A stretch of DNA of 64,000 nt from Verrucomicrobiota bacterium. Lineage in GTDB: Bacteria > Verrucomicrobiota > Verrucomicrobiae > Limisphaerales > UBA11358. This document shows, piece by piece, positions 49,878 to 58,661 of the stretch. Each line of letters begins with the position of its first letter. Within the stretch, counting starts at the first letter, position 1. The stretch is from assembly GCA_014860005.1 (NCBI GenBank), contig JACZKP010000076.1, positions 1-64,000 on the forward strand, given 5' to 3'. The notes beneath the pieces are model-generated. The model saw only the letters and a program-made list of their open reading frames with translations. It was not told where the DNA came from and searched no databases. Both the position numbers and the translations under genes were made by a program.

Positions 49878-50590
49878 TGTTTGCGTTCCAAACAGAAGAA
49901 CAGATATGAGGACCAGGTTTTTGCCGGAGTCATCCCGATAAAATCATCCAGTGGGCGAAACAGCGGGCGGATTCCTCGTGGCAGGCGATGAACCGGAAAA
50001 AACAGAATGCCTCGACTGTCTTTGAGCCGCCACTTGATTCCGGTCATCGCGACGACATCGTCGAACGTCAGCGCCGTTCCGGCATGCCAACCGGAACTTT
50101 GGAAGCCGGTCAGCTTTCGGCGATGAGCAGACGGTGCATCAAAGATCAGCAAGCCGTCAGGTCGCAATTGTTCGTGGCAGGAGCGGAGAACGGCCTCAAT
50201 TTCTGGCCGTTGCAGATGCATGAAGAGATGCGCGCAGAAGATCGCATCGAACGGCGTCCTCAATTCGGCCACATCCTGCGCCAACCCGCAACGAACGTCC
50301 TTTTCTGGATGTTTCTGTCTGGCGATGCGCACCATGGCCGGGCTGGCGTCAAGGCCACAGTTCGCCAGGTCCAACAGCCGGCCACTGCCGCAAGCAAGAT
50401 CTAAAACCTTCCCGCCTCGTACTTGATTAAGCCAACGCTTGAGAAGTCGGCGCTCTTGAGCGTCAACATAGCGTCCATAGGAATTGCCGAACCGGTTGGA
50501 ATCATAATTGTCCGCAAGCCGGTCGTAGTAATCAACCAACTGCCGTTCCCGGTTCGTCAGGCGATCGGTCTGCGCAGGTCGTTCGTCCAC
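49874..50590 (-). CDS. Class I SAM-dependent methyltransferase
   Basis: 238 residues. Rossmann-type motif I VLDLACGSGRLLDLA (~62-76), motif II GLDASPAMVRIAR, and later DAIFCAHLFMHLQRPEIEAVL with LRPDGLLIFDAPS. Resembles ubiquinone/biotin-type small-molecule methyltransferases, but the substrate cannot be told. Coupled to the VanW gene, so the two may act on the same envelope or metabolite target. Confidence 0.85.
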   Translation of the reverse strand: MDERPAQTDRLTNRERQLVDYYDRLADNYDSNRFGNSYGRYVDAQERRLLKRWLNQVRGGKVLDLACGSGRLLDLANCGLDASPAMVRIARQKHPEKDVRCGLAQDVAELRTPFDAIFCAHLFMHLQRPEIEAVLRSCHEQLRPDGLLIFDAPSAHRRKLTGFQSSGWHAGTALTFDDVVAMTGIKWRLKDSRGILFFPVHRLPRGIRPLFRPLDDFIGMTPAKTWSSYLFFCLERKQ

Positions 50591-50678
50591 TCCACTGCAG
50601 AGTGAACCCTTTGACTATCCAGTTCAAGACCTCCACGGTGTTGAGATTCGCCCAAAGAGCGGTGGCACTCCCAGCCGG

Positions 50679-50915
50679 CTACTTTTTCTTCGCAGCTTTG
50701 ATTTTCGCCCAACGGGCCTTGGCGGCCGCGGAGATTCTGGCGCGACCGGCTGCGCTCATGCGGCGCCTTTTCTTCCGAGGGGCTTGAGGTTTTTCAGCCG
50801 TTGCGGGAGCGCCGAAGATTCGCTGGAGCTCCTTCTCGAGCGACTCGATCTGATCTTTGATCGCCGCAGCACGCCTGAGTTGTTGAGCGGATAGGTTGGC
50901 GAGCGAGGTATTCAT
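50679..50915 (-). CDS. Small Ala/Lys/Arg-rich nucleic-acid-binding-like protein
   Basis: 78 residues: a helical N-terminal half (LSAQQLRRAAAIKDQIESLE) and a highly basic C-terminus (KKRRRMSAAGRARISAAAKA, ending KAAKKK). I recall similar tails from small proteins of PVC and Acidobacteria genomes; they resemble histone-H1-like tails and probably bind DNA. Monocistronic, between the methyltransferase and pseudopilin genes. Confidence 0.7.
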   Translation of the reverse strand: MNTSLANLSAQQLRRAAAIKDQIESLEKELQRIFGAPATAEKPQAPRKKRRRMSAAGRARISAAAKARWAKIKAAKKK

Positions 50916-50966
50916 CGCGGACAGTTAGGGTGGTAGGCGGAAGGAAGTCAAGGTTCCGCCGGTCGC

Positions 50967-51380
50967 TCAAGGAATCCACTCGCCTGAGGTGCGATCAAAC
51001 TGTTGTGAGGAAGAGAGATTTCGAGCGCTGGCCGCATTCGTCTCCGCGCTGATCGCGTACACAACCATTCCGGCCAGATTCGTGTTCGGCTGTAAAGAGG
51101 CAAGGGTTGGCACATCCTGGAGGCCCACGCGCAGATAGTTGCGTAGGGCCTCAAACCGCGCGGACTCATCGGCCGGAAAAATCGCCTGCGGATGATCGGC
51201 GCGCCAACTGGCTTTGGCCGAATCAATTCGAGTCAGGTCCAGGGCCACTTTCTCGCGCAACTGCCGTCCACGAGAACCGCCCAGTCCCCACAATCCAAGC
51301 CCCATGATCAGCAGCAGCAGCGCCATCACCGCCACTACCTCAATCAGCGAAAAACCCCGCATGCGTGACGTCGGTTTCAT
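50967..51380 (-). CDS. Pseudopilin
   Basis: 137 residues from ATG 51380. Prepilin signal SRMRG|FSLIEVVAVMALLLLIMGLGLWG with Gly -1, Phe +1, Glu +5. The globular part resembles that of the neighbouring pilin (both have 'ADESARFEALRNYL / TDESGRFNAIRKYL'), so these two are tandem paralogues. Last gene of the three-pilin operon. Confidence 0.85.
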   Translation of the reverse strand: MKPTSRMRGFSLIEVVAVMALLLLIMGLGLWGLGGSRGRQLREKVALDLTRIDSAKASWRADHPQAIFPADESARFEALRNYLRVGLQDVPTLASLQPNTNLAGMVVYAISAETNAASARNLSSSQQFDRTSGEWIP

Positions 51381-51381
51381 G

Positions 51382-51720
51382 TTACGGTGCGTGTGAAGGC
51401 GGTACTCCAATGCCGTTGATCGAATAGCTGACCCCCGGCGGTTGATAATCCGCCAGGGAGGAAAAGCTGCGGTTCACTTCCAGATATTTGCGGATCGCGT
51501 TGAACCGCCCGGATTCATCAGTCGGAAATGCCGCGCCGTTGTGATCCAGAACCCAAAAACCTTTGGCGGCGCTGATGGCTTCCAGGTCAACCGAAATGCG
51601 CGTCTGCAAAGCCCGGTCCCGAGAATTGCCGGTCGTTACCAGAACCATCCCCACAAGAATGCTGATGATGGCCAGCGCTCCCACCAACTCAACCAGGGTA
51701 AAACCTGCGCGGGATTTCAT
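51382..51720 (-). CDS. Pseudopilin
   Basis: 112 residues. Prepilin signal KSRAG|FTLVELVGALAIISILVGMVL. Globular domain with SAAKGFWVLDHNGAAFPTDE followed by a YSING end. Paralogous to the next gene; its ATG overlaps the previous stop by 4 bases. Confidence 0.87.
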   Translation of the reverse strand: MKSRAGFTLVELVGALAIISILVGMVLVTTGNSRDRALQTRISVDLEAISAAKGFWVLDHNGAAFPTDESGRFNAIRKYLEVNRSFSSLADYQPPGVSYSINGIGVPPSHAP

Positions 51721-52232
51721 GATTTCGAGAATTTCAGATACACGCCGCGAATTGAGTTGCCCGAGTCCCGGACCACAACCAGATCCGCGTTGAAGGCGTT
51801 TAGCATTTCCTGACTGACGCTTCCTTTAACCACACCGAACCCGCGAGCGGAAAGCATCGAGTTCAACTGGCTCAAGGCGCCGGCGACGCGCGACAGGTTT
51901 ACGTCGGCTGGAGCGGAGAGCCGATAGCTGGCGGTTTGCAGGGACATGAATTCAGGGTCCGACGCACTCTGCGACACCAACACACCGCTGGCTGCCACCG
52001 TCTGGAATGGCTCCAAACCAGTCCCGCCGGAGGTTAACTGCTCAACCCCGTTGGCGAACTCTTTCTCCAAAGCGCGGGCTGACGCGGCCAGGGCTGAGGA
52101 GCGGAGGTCGCCCAAACGAATCGTTATCACGCCGGCGAGGATGAAGATCACCGCCACAACGGAAACAACTTCGATCAGGGTGAAACCCTTACATGGCCTC
52201 ACTCGCCTACGCAAAAAGCCCATACAACCCAT
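51717..52232 (-). CDS. Pseudopilin, first of a three-gene operon
   Basis: About 171 residues from ATG 52232, with an internal ATG at 52223. Prepilin signal RPCKG|FTLIEVVSVVAVIFILAGVIT. A TAAAATGG box on the minus strand overlaps the upstream ATG and lies 7 bases before ATG 52223, so the latter may be the true start. It heads the three-pilin operon that diverges from the exported-protein/zincin operon. Confidence 0.82.
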   Translation of the reverse strand: MGCMGFLRRRVRPCKGFTLIEVVSVVAVIFILAGVITIRLGDLRSSALAASARALEKEFANGVEQLTSGGTGLEPFQTVAASGVLVSQSASDPEFMSLQTASYRLSAPADVNLSRVAGALSQLNSMLSARGFGVVKGSVSQEMLNAFNADLVVVRDSGNSIRGVYLKFSKS

Positions 52233-52325
52233 TTTAATTCGCAGAAGCTCCAACGCGCGCCGATATCCGGAGAAAAACATCTTCGCATCATCAATGTCAC
52301 CGGATGGTGATGGAAGCCGGTGAAC

Positions 52326-52331
52326 TAGAAT
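52326..52331 (+). promoter_or_regulatory. -10-like box TAGAAT five bases before ATG 52337
   Basis: TAGAATGG, TAC, ATG. Leaderless-type promoter of the operon beginning at 52337. Confidence 0.5.
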
Positions 52332-52336
52332 GGTAC

Positions 52337-53119
52337 ATGAGAGCACTTTGCCTTTGGGCAACGGCGATCCTCGCTGCCCTTCCGTGCTGCGGGGCCGCCT
52401 CGGTTCGAATCCGCGTCGATAATCAGACGTACGACACGGTTTACTTGAGCCGCATTGGCGATCCCAGCACGTCGGTCCTGGTTCCCAAACGCATGATCGG
52501 CCAGTTCGAAGTGCCTCTGGTCGGACAGGGCAGTCCCGCATTGGAGACACTGCTGGTTGGCTTTCCCGGAAACGTGACCGTGCCGGAAGCCGAGTTTCGA
52601 GGGTTCAACGGACAATACGCTCCAGCGGCCAGTCTGGTGATCGCCTCGCCCCAGAACATTTCAATTGCTTACGAACAAAGCGGCGCTGGTAATATGGGCG
52701 TTGCGAACCCGTCGGCCAGAACCAATCCCTGGCCAGCGGGCTATCATGGGGGCGCATTTCCTGGCGGCTACGATGTCGGTCACGCAAACCATATTCGTTC
52801 CTTCTCGAATCGTCCGCCGGAGAACACGTTTGCAACTTCCGCCAGGAGCATCGAGCCGCCGCAAAAGCGGATGATCCTTCCTGAGAAAGGTGGAGCCAAA
52901 GTCAAAGTCGTTCCGGCGGACTCGCGTTACAAGCTGATCGAAGCGCCTGTTCCCATCCGAAGCCAGGCAAGGGATATTCCGAAGGCTGCGGCACCTGCCA
53001 GCGTCATTCAACCGCCCGCGCAGGACAAAAAGCCAGGACGGCGCTCCTTGATAACCTGGATCGTTGTGTGCATCGCTCTCGTCGGTTCTGTCGCCTGGAA
53101 GCGCCTGAGTTCCAGGTAA
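52337..53119 (+). CDS. Exported protein with C-terminal membrane anchor
   Basis: 260 residues from ATG 52337. Signal peptide (ALCLWATAILAALPCCGAAS), a beta-rich N-terminal domain (VRIRVDNQTYDTVYLSRIGD), a Pro/Gly/Tyr-rich linker, and a C-terminal membrane helix (LITWIVVCIALVGSVAW) before a basic tail, so the domain faces the periplasm. Not recognised. First gene of a small operon with a zincin. Confidence 0.62.
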   Translation: MRALCLWATAILAALPCCGAASVRIRVDNQTYDTVYLSRIGDPSTSVLVPKRMIGQFEVPLVGQGSPALETLLVGFPGNVTVPEAEFRGFNGQYAPAASLVIASPQNISIAYEQSGAGNMGVANPSARTNPWPAGYHGGAFPGGYDVGHANHIRSFSNRPPENTFATSARSIEPPQKRMILPEKGGAKVKVVPADSRYKLIEAPVPIRSQARDIPKAAAPASVIQPPAQDKKPGRRSLITWIVVCIALVGSVAWKRLSSR

Positions 53120-53136
53120 GCCGCAGCGTCAAACGC

Positions 53137-53898
53137 ATGATCACGAGCGACACAATCCTGCGGCTGGCGTGCCTCATCCCGGAGCACAATTTGAAGGAGA
53201 TCCAGAGCTTGCCCGATTTCAACACCTGGGGTGTGGACTCACAGCCCGGCCGGCTTCCGTCAATTCTATATGTCGGCGAGGGCAGCCGGGATTTCGGGCC
53301 GCCCTGCTGGCCGTTCATGGCGGCACACGAAGGGTTGCATTCGATTGCCACTCACTTTCTCGAAGCCGACGATTATCGGTTCATCCTCTACAACATTTGT
53401 GAGGACTGGCGCATCAATCTCTGTCTGCGCGGCATCTTTCACGACAAAATCGAGAAGAGCTTCAAGGAAGCCCGGCAGGTGATCTTGAGGAGGTGGGAAA
53501 AGAACCCTTTGAGGTTGACCTCGCCCGTCAGCCAGGCGCTGCAACATCTCTGCTATTTGAACCATCTGTCGGAGCGGAAACCAAACGCGTCGGTCCCGCC
53601 CGGCTATCTGCAAGAGCTGCTTTGGATTCGCGACCAGTTTGGCAGCGCGGAGAATTGGCCTTTGGTCCCGGCCAATCCGGACCGGCTCGCGCGCGACCAG
53701 GAGAATGCGCGGATCAGCGGGAGGCTGATGAAATTGATCCTTCAACATCAGATGCCACCTCATATCAACCCCGCGGAAATCCGCGAACTGATGATTCGCA
53801 TGGGCTATGACCTGAGCTTTCGTCTCGATCTGGCTGCTCCGCAAGTCCTGGACGAACAACCAACAATCCAATGCGCTACAAATCACCTGGAAGAATAA
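53137..53898 (+). CDS. Zincin-type putative metallopeptidase
   Basis: 253 residues from ATG 53137. FMAAHEGLHSIATHF contains HExxH (His64, Glu65, His68), followed after ~20 residues by NICEDWRINL, the 'E-D-x-R-I' element that provides the third zinc ligand in VWA/CobT-associated peptidases. No signal peptide, so cytoplasmic. A cytoplasmic protease in a pilus/exported-protein operon is unexpected; it may process a component or act as an adapter. Overlaps the next gene by 28 bases. Confidence 0.65.
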   Translation: MITSDTILRLACLIPEHNLKEIQSLPDFNTWGVDSQPGRLPSILYVGEGSRDFGPPCWPFMAAHEGLHSIATHFLEADDYRFILYNICEDWRINLCLRGIFHDKIEKSFKEARQVILRRWEKNPLRLTSPVSQALQHLCYLNHLSERKPNASVPPGYLQELLWIRDQFGSAENWPLVPANPDRLARDQENARISGRLMKLILQHQMPPHINPAEIRELMIRMGYDLSFRLDLAAPQVLDEQPTIQCATNHLEE

Positions 53899-54677
53899 AA
53901 AAATGGGCGTGGCGAATCCTGATAGCGATAAGCGCCGTCCTCGCTGCATTGATCCTGTTCATTTGGCTGAAGCCCGCCCCGACAACGCTAACCAGCCAAC
54001 AGCTCAAGTCGGCATACAGCAAGGCTGCGCAAAGGCTCTATCGCCACGAAATCCTGAGTCTTTACCACCCGCCTGAAGAGGCGTTTACCCCGCATGGACT
54101 GCAACTGCTACATGAGATTCAAAGTCTCTATTCACCTGTCTTCGTGCCGTACCTCGTCATGGGATCCGTGCCGGTTCAGCCAGACGTGCTCTATAATCCC
54201 TGGTTCGACCTGTTCATCCTGGTTGAGGATTCCGAGGGCCAAATCAACAGCGTCGTGCTGGCGTCGTCCCGGGGCTCCGACCAGGGTGCTCAACTCACGG
54301 TGAGGGAGAATTTCTGGCAGGAAGTCTACCGGCGCTATCAGGTTGCGCAGATGGCCTCCTTTTCCAGCCCCAAGCCCTTTGAAGAAACAGACCGGATCAT
54401 CCTTGAGTTGCGAAATTTGACCAACCGCTTTGGATGGCCTCCACGGATGCAATTGTCCGATGCCCGCGTCCCGTTTGATCTCTACCTCCAACGACCCACC
54501 CAGGCGATTTACTGCACCCCCACCGAACCGGGTACTTACGTCGTGTTCAACTATCATGACCATCGGCTGCACACCAACGTGGTGGCCCTCCCGCCTTATG
54601 GCGTCAGGGACGTGGAGAAGCTGGTTGAGGAATCTTTGCAAGGGAGTACGCGCCGAACCGCACGCGCACTAAACTGA
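53871..54677 (+). CDS. Inner-membrane anchored unknown protein
   Basis: 268 residues with a basic N-terminus and one membrane span (ILIAISAVLAALILFIWL, ~16-33); the rest (~230 residues) is predicted periplasmic, mixed alpha/beta. Not recognised. The gene overlaps the zincin gene and ends 4 bases before the next gene. Confidence 0.6.
   Translation: MRYKSPGRIKKWAWRILIAISAVLAALILFIWLKPAPTTLTSQQLKSAYSKAAQRLYRHEILSLYHPPEEAFTPHGLQLLHEIQSLYSPVFVPYLVMGSVPVQPDVLYNPWFDLFILVEDSEGQINSVVLASSRGSDQGAQLTVRENFWQEVYRRYQVAQMASFSSPKPFEETDRIILELRNLTNRFGWPPRMQLSDARVPFDLYLQRPTQAIYCTPTEPGTYVVFNYHDHRLHTNVVALPPYGVRDVEKLVEESLQGSTRRTARALN
54670..54675 (+). promoter_or_regulatory. -10-like box TAAACT six bases before ATG 54682
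   Basis: TAAACT, GAAATT, ATG: the same spacing as the other leaderless-type sites, although the box overlaps the end of the preceding gene and departs most from consensus. Confidence 0.3.
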
Positions 54678-54681
54678 AATT

Positions 54682-55686
54682 ATGAGTGCTGATATCGAAC
54701 AGCGCCTCCGAACGGAACTGCAAAGACTGCTCGACGAAAATCCTGACCTCGAGCCGACCCAATTTATTTTTGGCAATCAGATCGTCACCGTGGCGGTGTC
54801 CGACGGGATTCCTCAGCTCGCCAAAAGCAATCTCTGTGGCGTAGCCCTATATGGATGTCCACGTGTCACCGATCTGCATGGAGCGCCCGCTTACCACATT
54901 TACAACCTCATGCAAACTTTGCAGTGCCTCGACGAAGAGCGTCTTCAGCAAGGAGCAGCCCACATACTAACCCTAATACCAGTCGAGGAATCGCACGGAG
55001 CGCGATTAGAGAGTCCGCAATTACCGTCGTCACCGGAGATCCTGAACTCGACGTTGGATGACGCAGCCGGCTTGCGCACCGAGCCGGGTGGTTACGGAAT
55101 GTTCCGCCATCTCGAAACGCTTCAGCAAAAATATCAGCAACTGGTGGCACAATATCCCGAGCTGGACACGCTCGACCTGCAAACGGCGAAGGGAGCGGTA
55201 GAAATCCGGGTCACCGACCAGCGACTTTTCATCAGCCCGTCACAGTCTCAAGGCCAGCCCTACATGCAGGTGCATAGGACGCCACAGGTTCGAATGTATC
55301 TCCTGCACCGAACCGTCCAGGGATTGGAAACCGCCCTTTACGGACAAGCCCGGCCCATCGAGGTCGCCCGGTCCATCCACCGTAACAAAGCCGAGGCGAA
55401 CCTGATTCGCCATCTCCAACAGGTCCAATGCGGCGAGGTGGTCGTGCCGATCCGCCGTTCGCGAAAAAATCTCTACATCTCCGGCAAGACCCGTGAGATC
55501 ACGTATCTGCCGTTGCGCATCCGAATTACTGAACCGGGATTATGCACTGACGAGCAGGTGCAGAACGAGCCGAGTGGTTACGCGCGCATGCAGTACGGAG
55601 CTTTGCCTGCCGATCTCAAGCAACTCCTGAATGCCTTCTTCGCTTATCTCAGTTCCCGGATGTCCAATGGAAGCTGCAAACATTGA
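54682..55686 (+). CDS. Unknown soluble protein
   Basis: 334 residues, no signal peptide or membrane segment. It contains two similar segments (LRTEPGGYGMFRHL near 130 and VQNEPSGYARMQYG near 305), hinting at an ancient internal repeat, plus many Arg/Gln-rich strands. No family recognised. It is followed, with a 20-base overlap, by a small unknown gene. Confidence 0.6.
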   Translation: MSADIEQRLRTELQRLLDENPDLEPTQFIFGNQIVTVAVSDGIPQLAKSNLCGVALYGCPRVTDLHGAPAYHIYNLMQTLQCLDEERLQQGAAHILTLIPVEESHGARLESPQLPSSPEILNSTLDDAAGLRTEPGGYGMFRHLETLQQKYQQLVAQYPELDTLDLQTAKGAVEIRVTDQRLFISPSQSQGQPYMQVHRTPQVRMYLLHRTVQGLETALYGQARPIEVARSIHRNKAEANLIRHLQQVQCGEVVVPIRRSRKNLYISGKTREITYLPLRIRITEPGLCTDEQVQNEPSGYARMQYGALPADLKQLLNAFFAYLSSRMSNGSCKH

Positions 55687-55990
55687 AATCAATTATGAAG
55701 GAACGCCGATGCAGGTGTTCCACCAGATTCGCGTCGGCCGCTTCCGCCTCTACAATGTCGCCGCGCGCGACGCCGTCGGGCTGGTGACAGAAGCGTGGAA
55801 ACGGGGGTCGCTGGGCAAGACCTTCCTCGTCCGGCCGCTGACAAACCAACTCCTCGGCGAAGAGGTGATTGACGGCAGCGGGCGCGTGATTGCCGTCTTC
55901 GGTTTGGCCGTCACCAACGCGTTTCGCCCCGACCCAAAGGTGCAGGAGGATTATCGGGAGAAGTTGCGAGCGGTGCTGAACGAATTATGA
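55667..55990 (+). CDS. Small unknown protein
   Basis: 107 residues from ATG 55667 (MEAANIEINYEG...). Mixed alpha/beta, with FHQIRVGRFRLYNVAARDAV and GEEVIDGSGRVIAVFGLAV. The frame extends to 55631 but overlaps more of the previous gene. Stop overlaps the next start (ATGA). Not recognised. Confidence 0.6.
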   Translation: MEAANIEINYEGTPMQVFHQIRVGRFRLYNVAARDAVGLVTEAWKRGSLGKTFLVRPLTNQLLGEEVIDGSGRVIAVFGLAVTNAFRPDPKVQEDYREKLRAVLNEL

Positions 55991-56247
55991 AAACTCTGAT
56001 CTGCCTTGCTGTGCTTTTGGCTGCGCCCATCGTGCGGGCCGAGCCCGTCAAACTGTGGGACGGGAAGAAACGCAGCATGGATCTGGTCGCGATCGGCCAC
56101 AAGCGAGTAACGGTGTACCTGGCGGACGGACGCACCACGGTTGTAGGCATCCCGATCCTGGTGGAGAAACCCAAGACAGCGACACCCGTTGGCAAGCCCG
56201 CACCTGCAAACCACAACCATGATCACCATGCTCCCCAGAAACCTTGA
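55987..56247 (+). CDS. Small exported His-rich protein
   Basis: 86 residues: signal peptide (LICLAVLLAAPIVRA), a compact beta region (KRVTVYLADGRTTVVGIPIL) and a tail rich in Pro and His (NHNHDHH) that could bind metal. The body resembles short SH3-like segments of pilus-assembly lipoproteins, but this is not certain. Overlaps the ATPase gene by 29 bases. Confidence 0.6.
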   Translation: MKTLICLAVLLAAPIVRAEPVKLWDGKKRSMDLVAIGHKRVTVYLADGRTTVVGIPILVEKPKTATPVGKPAPANHNHDHHAPQKP

Positions 56248-57373
56248 GGTGGATCAGGCCGCAGACCAGGCCCGCGGCATCCTCAATCTCGTTATCACGT
56301 CGGACGTCAACGACTATTACATCGCCCTGGGCCGCAAACCGTTTATCCGACGCCAGGGCTTTTTCACCGAAGTGACCGGAGCGCCCGTGATCGACCAGGA
56401 TAAAATGGACGTGGTCCTCCAGTTCCTGCTCAATTCACGCTTTGAAGAAGCCAGGAACTGTATTGCCAACAAGGAGTCATATCATTTCTCCGGCACCCTC
56501 TCCTCGGCGCTCGACCAGATCCAAAGAGAATGCCGCTACCGCGCCATCCTGGTCAGCACCTTGAGCGGGCCGGAGTTGACCGTCCGGGTGCTTGATCGAA
56601 ACCTGCTTGACCTGGACAAGCTTGGTCTCCAGCAAAAACACTACGACAAACTCGTCCAGACGCTGCAACAAACCAAGGGACTGATCCTGATCACCGGCCC
56701 CACCGGCGCCGGCAAGTCCACCACTTTGGCTGCCGTCATCCAGCATCTGATCGACGCGAACCCCTACCACGTGGTGACGCTTGAGGATCCGGTCGAGTTT
56801 CTGTTTGCTCCCCGTTTGCACAAGCAGCAGTCCGCCTACTCGATGGTGACTCAGCGCAGCGTTGGGGTCGACTGCGCCAGTTATTCCAAAGGGCTGATGG
56901 ATGCGCTGCGCATGAAACCGGAGGTCATTGCCATTGGCGAAATCCGCGATGCGGAAACCATGCGCACGGTCATCACCGCCGCCGAAACCGGCCATTTGAT
57001 CATCGGCACCATGCACGCGTCCTCCGCGTACCAGGCCATTGATCGCATCCTCGCCCAAGCCGGAACCGATTCTCGTTTGGTGGCGCAGATGCTTGCCAAC
57101 AACCTTCTGTGTATCGTCGCGCAAAACCTGATCCCAGCCAGGAACGCAACGGAGCAGGACCCACGGCGGGTCCTGGGTTACGAAGTGCTATTCCGAACCA
57201 AGGACCTCGCGCAACTGCTCTATCATCTCAACAACCAAAGTGTGCCGCCCGTGAGAATTCGGGAGCTGATCAGCGCCGGAGGAGGCATCGATTGGAACAG
57301 CTGCCTGGATGAGCTCGCACGGAAAGGGGAAATCCACGAGGAAGTCGCTGCTGCCTTGAAGGCCCTGGAATGA
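56219..57373 (+). CDS. PilT/VirB11-superfamily secretion ATPase (first)
   Basis: 384 residues from ATG 56219. N-terminal PAS-like/PilT N-domain, then Walker A LITGPTGAGKST (~157-168), Asp box LEDPVEFLF, Walker B with GEIRDAETM (~239-247) and His box GHLIIGTMHASSA. This is the hexameric motor class that retracts or extends type IV pili; VirB11 of conjugation systems belongs to the same superfamily and no other VirB11 candidate is present, so it could serve either machine. Confidence 0.87.
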   Translation: MITMLPRNLEVDQAADQARGILNLVITSDVNDYYIALGRKPFIRRQGFFTEVTGAPVIDQDKMDVVLQFLLNSRFEEARNCIANKESYHFSGTLSSALDQIQRECRYRAILVSTLSGPELTVRVLDRNLLDLDKLGLQQKHYDKLVQTLQQTKGLILITGPTGAGKSTTLAAVIQHLIDANPYHVVTLEDPVEFLFAPRLHKQQSAYSMVTQRSVGVDCASYSKGLMDALRMKPEVIAIGEIRDAETMRTVITAAETGHLIIGTMHASSAYQAIDRILAQAGTDSRLVAQMLANNLLCIVAQNLIPARNATEQDPRRVLGYEVLFRTKDLAQLLYHLNNQSVPPVRIRELISAGGGIDWNSCLDELARKGEIHEEVAAALKALE

Positions 57374-57458
57374 AAGGAGGCGACCACAACGCTGTCGGAC
57401 CAAGCGAGGCCAACTCCGAAAATGGCTGTTGGAGCGTTACGTTTAAGGATTACGCAAG

Positions 57459-57935
57459 ATGAACACACCATCGCGCAAACAATTCATGGAATTGATTGCC
57501 TGCTTCAATCTGGCGACCGAGGCCACCAAAGAAACATTGGCGTCCGAGTACGACCACAGGACACAACAGGACGCGGCGGCGCAACGCCCCATCACACCGA
57601 TGCTGTTGTTCTGCATGGAACTGGCCGGAACGCCGGCACGCGCCGAAGCCATCTTCTATCACGTTCTCAAAACCAGCCGAATCTCCTATTGGCCCCTGCC
57701 GGAACTCGCGCCGCACCTGCGCGCCAACCAGGAAATCAAGGCGATCTGCTTCAAGCATTTCCTCGTGCCGATCAAAGCCAGCGAAACCTTGCTCGTGCTT
57801 TGCGGTTGCAACCAGTATGACGGAGAAGGCCCAACCGCCATCTGGCAGAAGCTCGCCAGTCGTAAGCCTCCCTTTCCGATCGTCGTCCTGAGTGAGCCGG
57901 AACGCATCCGAAAAGCCCTCCTGCATTTCGCCTAG
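57459..57935 (+). CDS. Stand-alone MshEN-like (GspE N-domain) protein (first)
   Basis: 158 residues. The C-terminal half (KHFLVPIKASETLLVLCGCN...FPIVVLSEPERIRKALLHF) follows the MshEN/GspE-N pattern 'yrviPl......L.va...p.........v...va....I..al', a fold that in some PilB/MshE proteins binds cyclic di-GMP. The N-terminal half is helical. It precedes a second such protein and a PilT-like ATPase without this domain. Confidence 0.5.
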   Translation: MNTPSRKQFMELIACFNLATEATKETLASEYDHRTQQDAAAQRPITPMLLFCMELAGTPARAEAIFYHVLKTSRISYWPLPELAPHLRANQEIKAICFKHFLVPIKASETLLVLCGCNQYDGEGPTAIWQKLASRKPPFPIVVLSEPERIRKALLHFA

Positions 57936-57937
57936 CG

Positions 57938-58654
57938 ATGAACGCCGCCGACATTCCAAATCAGACTCTGGCCGACGTGTATCAAGCCATCGCCGAGCGG
58001 CGCGGCGCGAGCCCTGCCACCCTGGATAAACAGAGTGTCAACGAGGCCGAGTTTATGGCCGCGCTGGCCTATGTGCTGGGCGTTCCAATCATCGAAACCG
58101 AAGACCTGACCGATGCATTGCTTTCCGACTGCCGCCCTCTTGCGGCAGAACTCGAAACCGATGCCCTTCGGGATTATCAAATTGTTCCCCTGGCCCGGCG
58201 CGGGGAAACGCTCGTCGTCATCAGCAGTTGTCCTTGGGACCCCATTACCGCCGAGGTTTTGCTCGGTTACTTCCAGCCATGTTCCCAGGTCAAGTTCGTG
58301 CTGGCCAGCCCGGCGTGTCTGAGGGAGTTGCTGAACAGGGTGAAGCCGGCTGAGCAGAAAGACACTGTGTCGGCCGGCTACGTGCTAAAACCATCGCCTG
58401 CCAATGCCGCCATTCCTCTATCATCGACTTCGATCCCAACTTTGCGCGGGCACGCTGACGCAACGCCAATCGTGATGCCGCCTGGAACCAAAAGCGCTGA
58501 TCTCCCGAAGGCGACCGCGCCCCTCGCCCCAGGTAACGCCCCGCAGAAGGCAAACGAGCCGCTACTCACACCGGAAGACGTGACCCGTCTGATGAATGTT
58601 CTGGCCGGGGAAATCCATCGCCTGCTGCAACAGAAGTCGCAGAGGTCACTATAA
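57938..58654 (+). CDS. Stand-alone MshEN-like (GspE N-domain) protein (second)
   Basis: 238 residues. Residues ~10-130 match the GspE N-domain: a helical opening (LADVYQAIAERRGAS...FMAALAYVLGVPIIE), then DYQIVPLARRGETLVVISSC and a VKFVLASPACLRELL end. A Pro/Ala-rich linker and a short C-terminal helix (TPEDVTRLMNVLAGEIHRLL) follow, possibly a docking tail for the ATPase encoded next. In most bacteria this domain is fused to the PilB/GspE motor. Confidence 0.6.
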   Translation: MNAADIPNQTLADVYQAIAERRGASPATLDKQSVNEAEFMAALAYVLGVPIIETEDLTDALLSDCRPLAAELETDALRDYQIVPLARRGETLVVISSCPWDPITAEVLLGYFQPCSQVKFVLASPACLRELLNRVKPAEQKDTVSAGYVLKPSPANAAIPLSSTSIPTLRGHADATPIVMPPGTKSADLPKATAPLAPGNAPQKANEPLLTPEDVTRLMNVLAGEIHRLLQQKSQRSL

Positions 58655-58655
58655 T
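58650..58655 (+). promoter_or_regulatory. -10 box TATAAT six bases before the second PilT-like gene
   Basis: TATAATGG, AACG, ATG at 58662. It overlaps the stop of the previous gene and would start a leaderless mRNA for the PilT-M-N-O-P group. Confidence 0.55.
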
Positions 58656-58661
58656 GGAACG

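Noticed and set aside
49143..50590. Vancomycin-resistance island (vanW plus methyltransferase)
   Set aside because: VanW-domain proteins are common outside resistance operons and no vanH/A/X-type ligase or dipeptidase gene is nearby.
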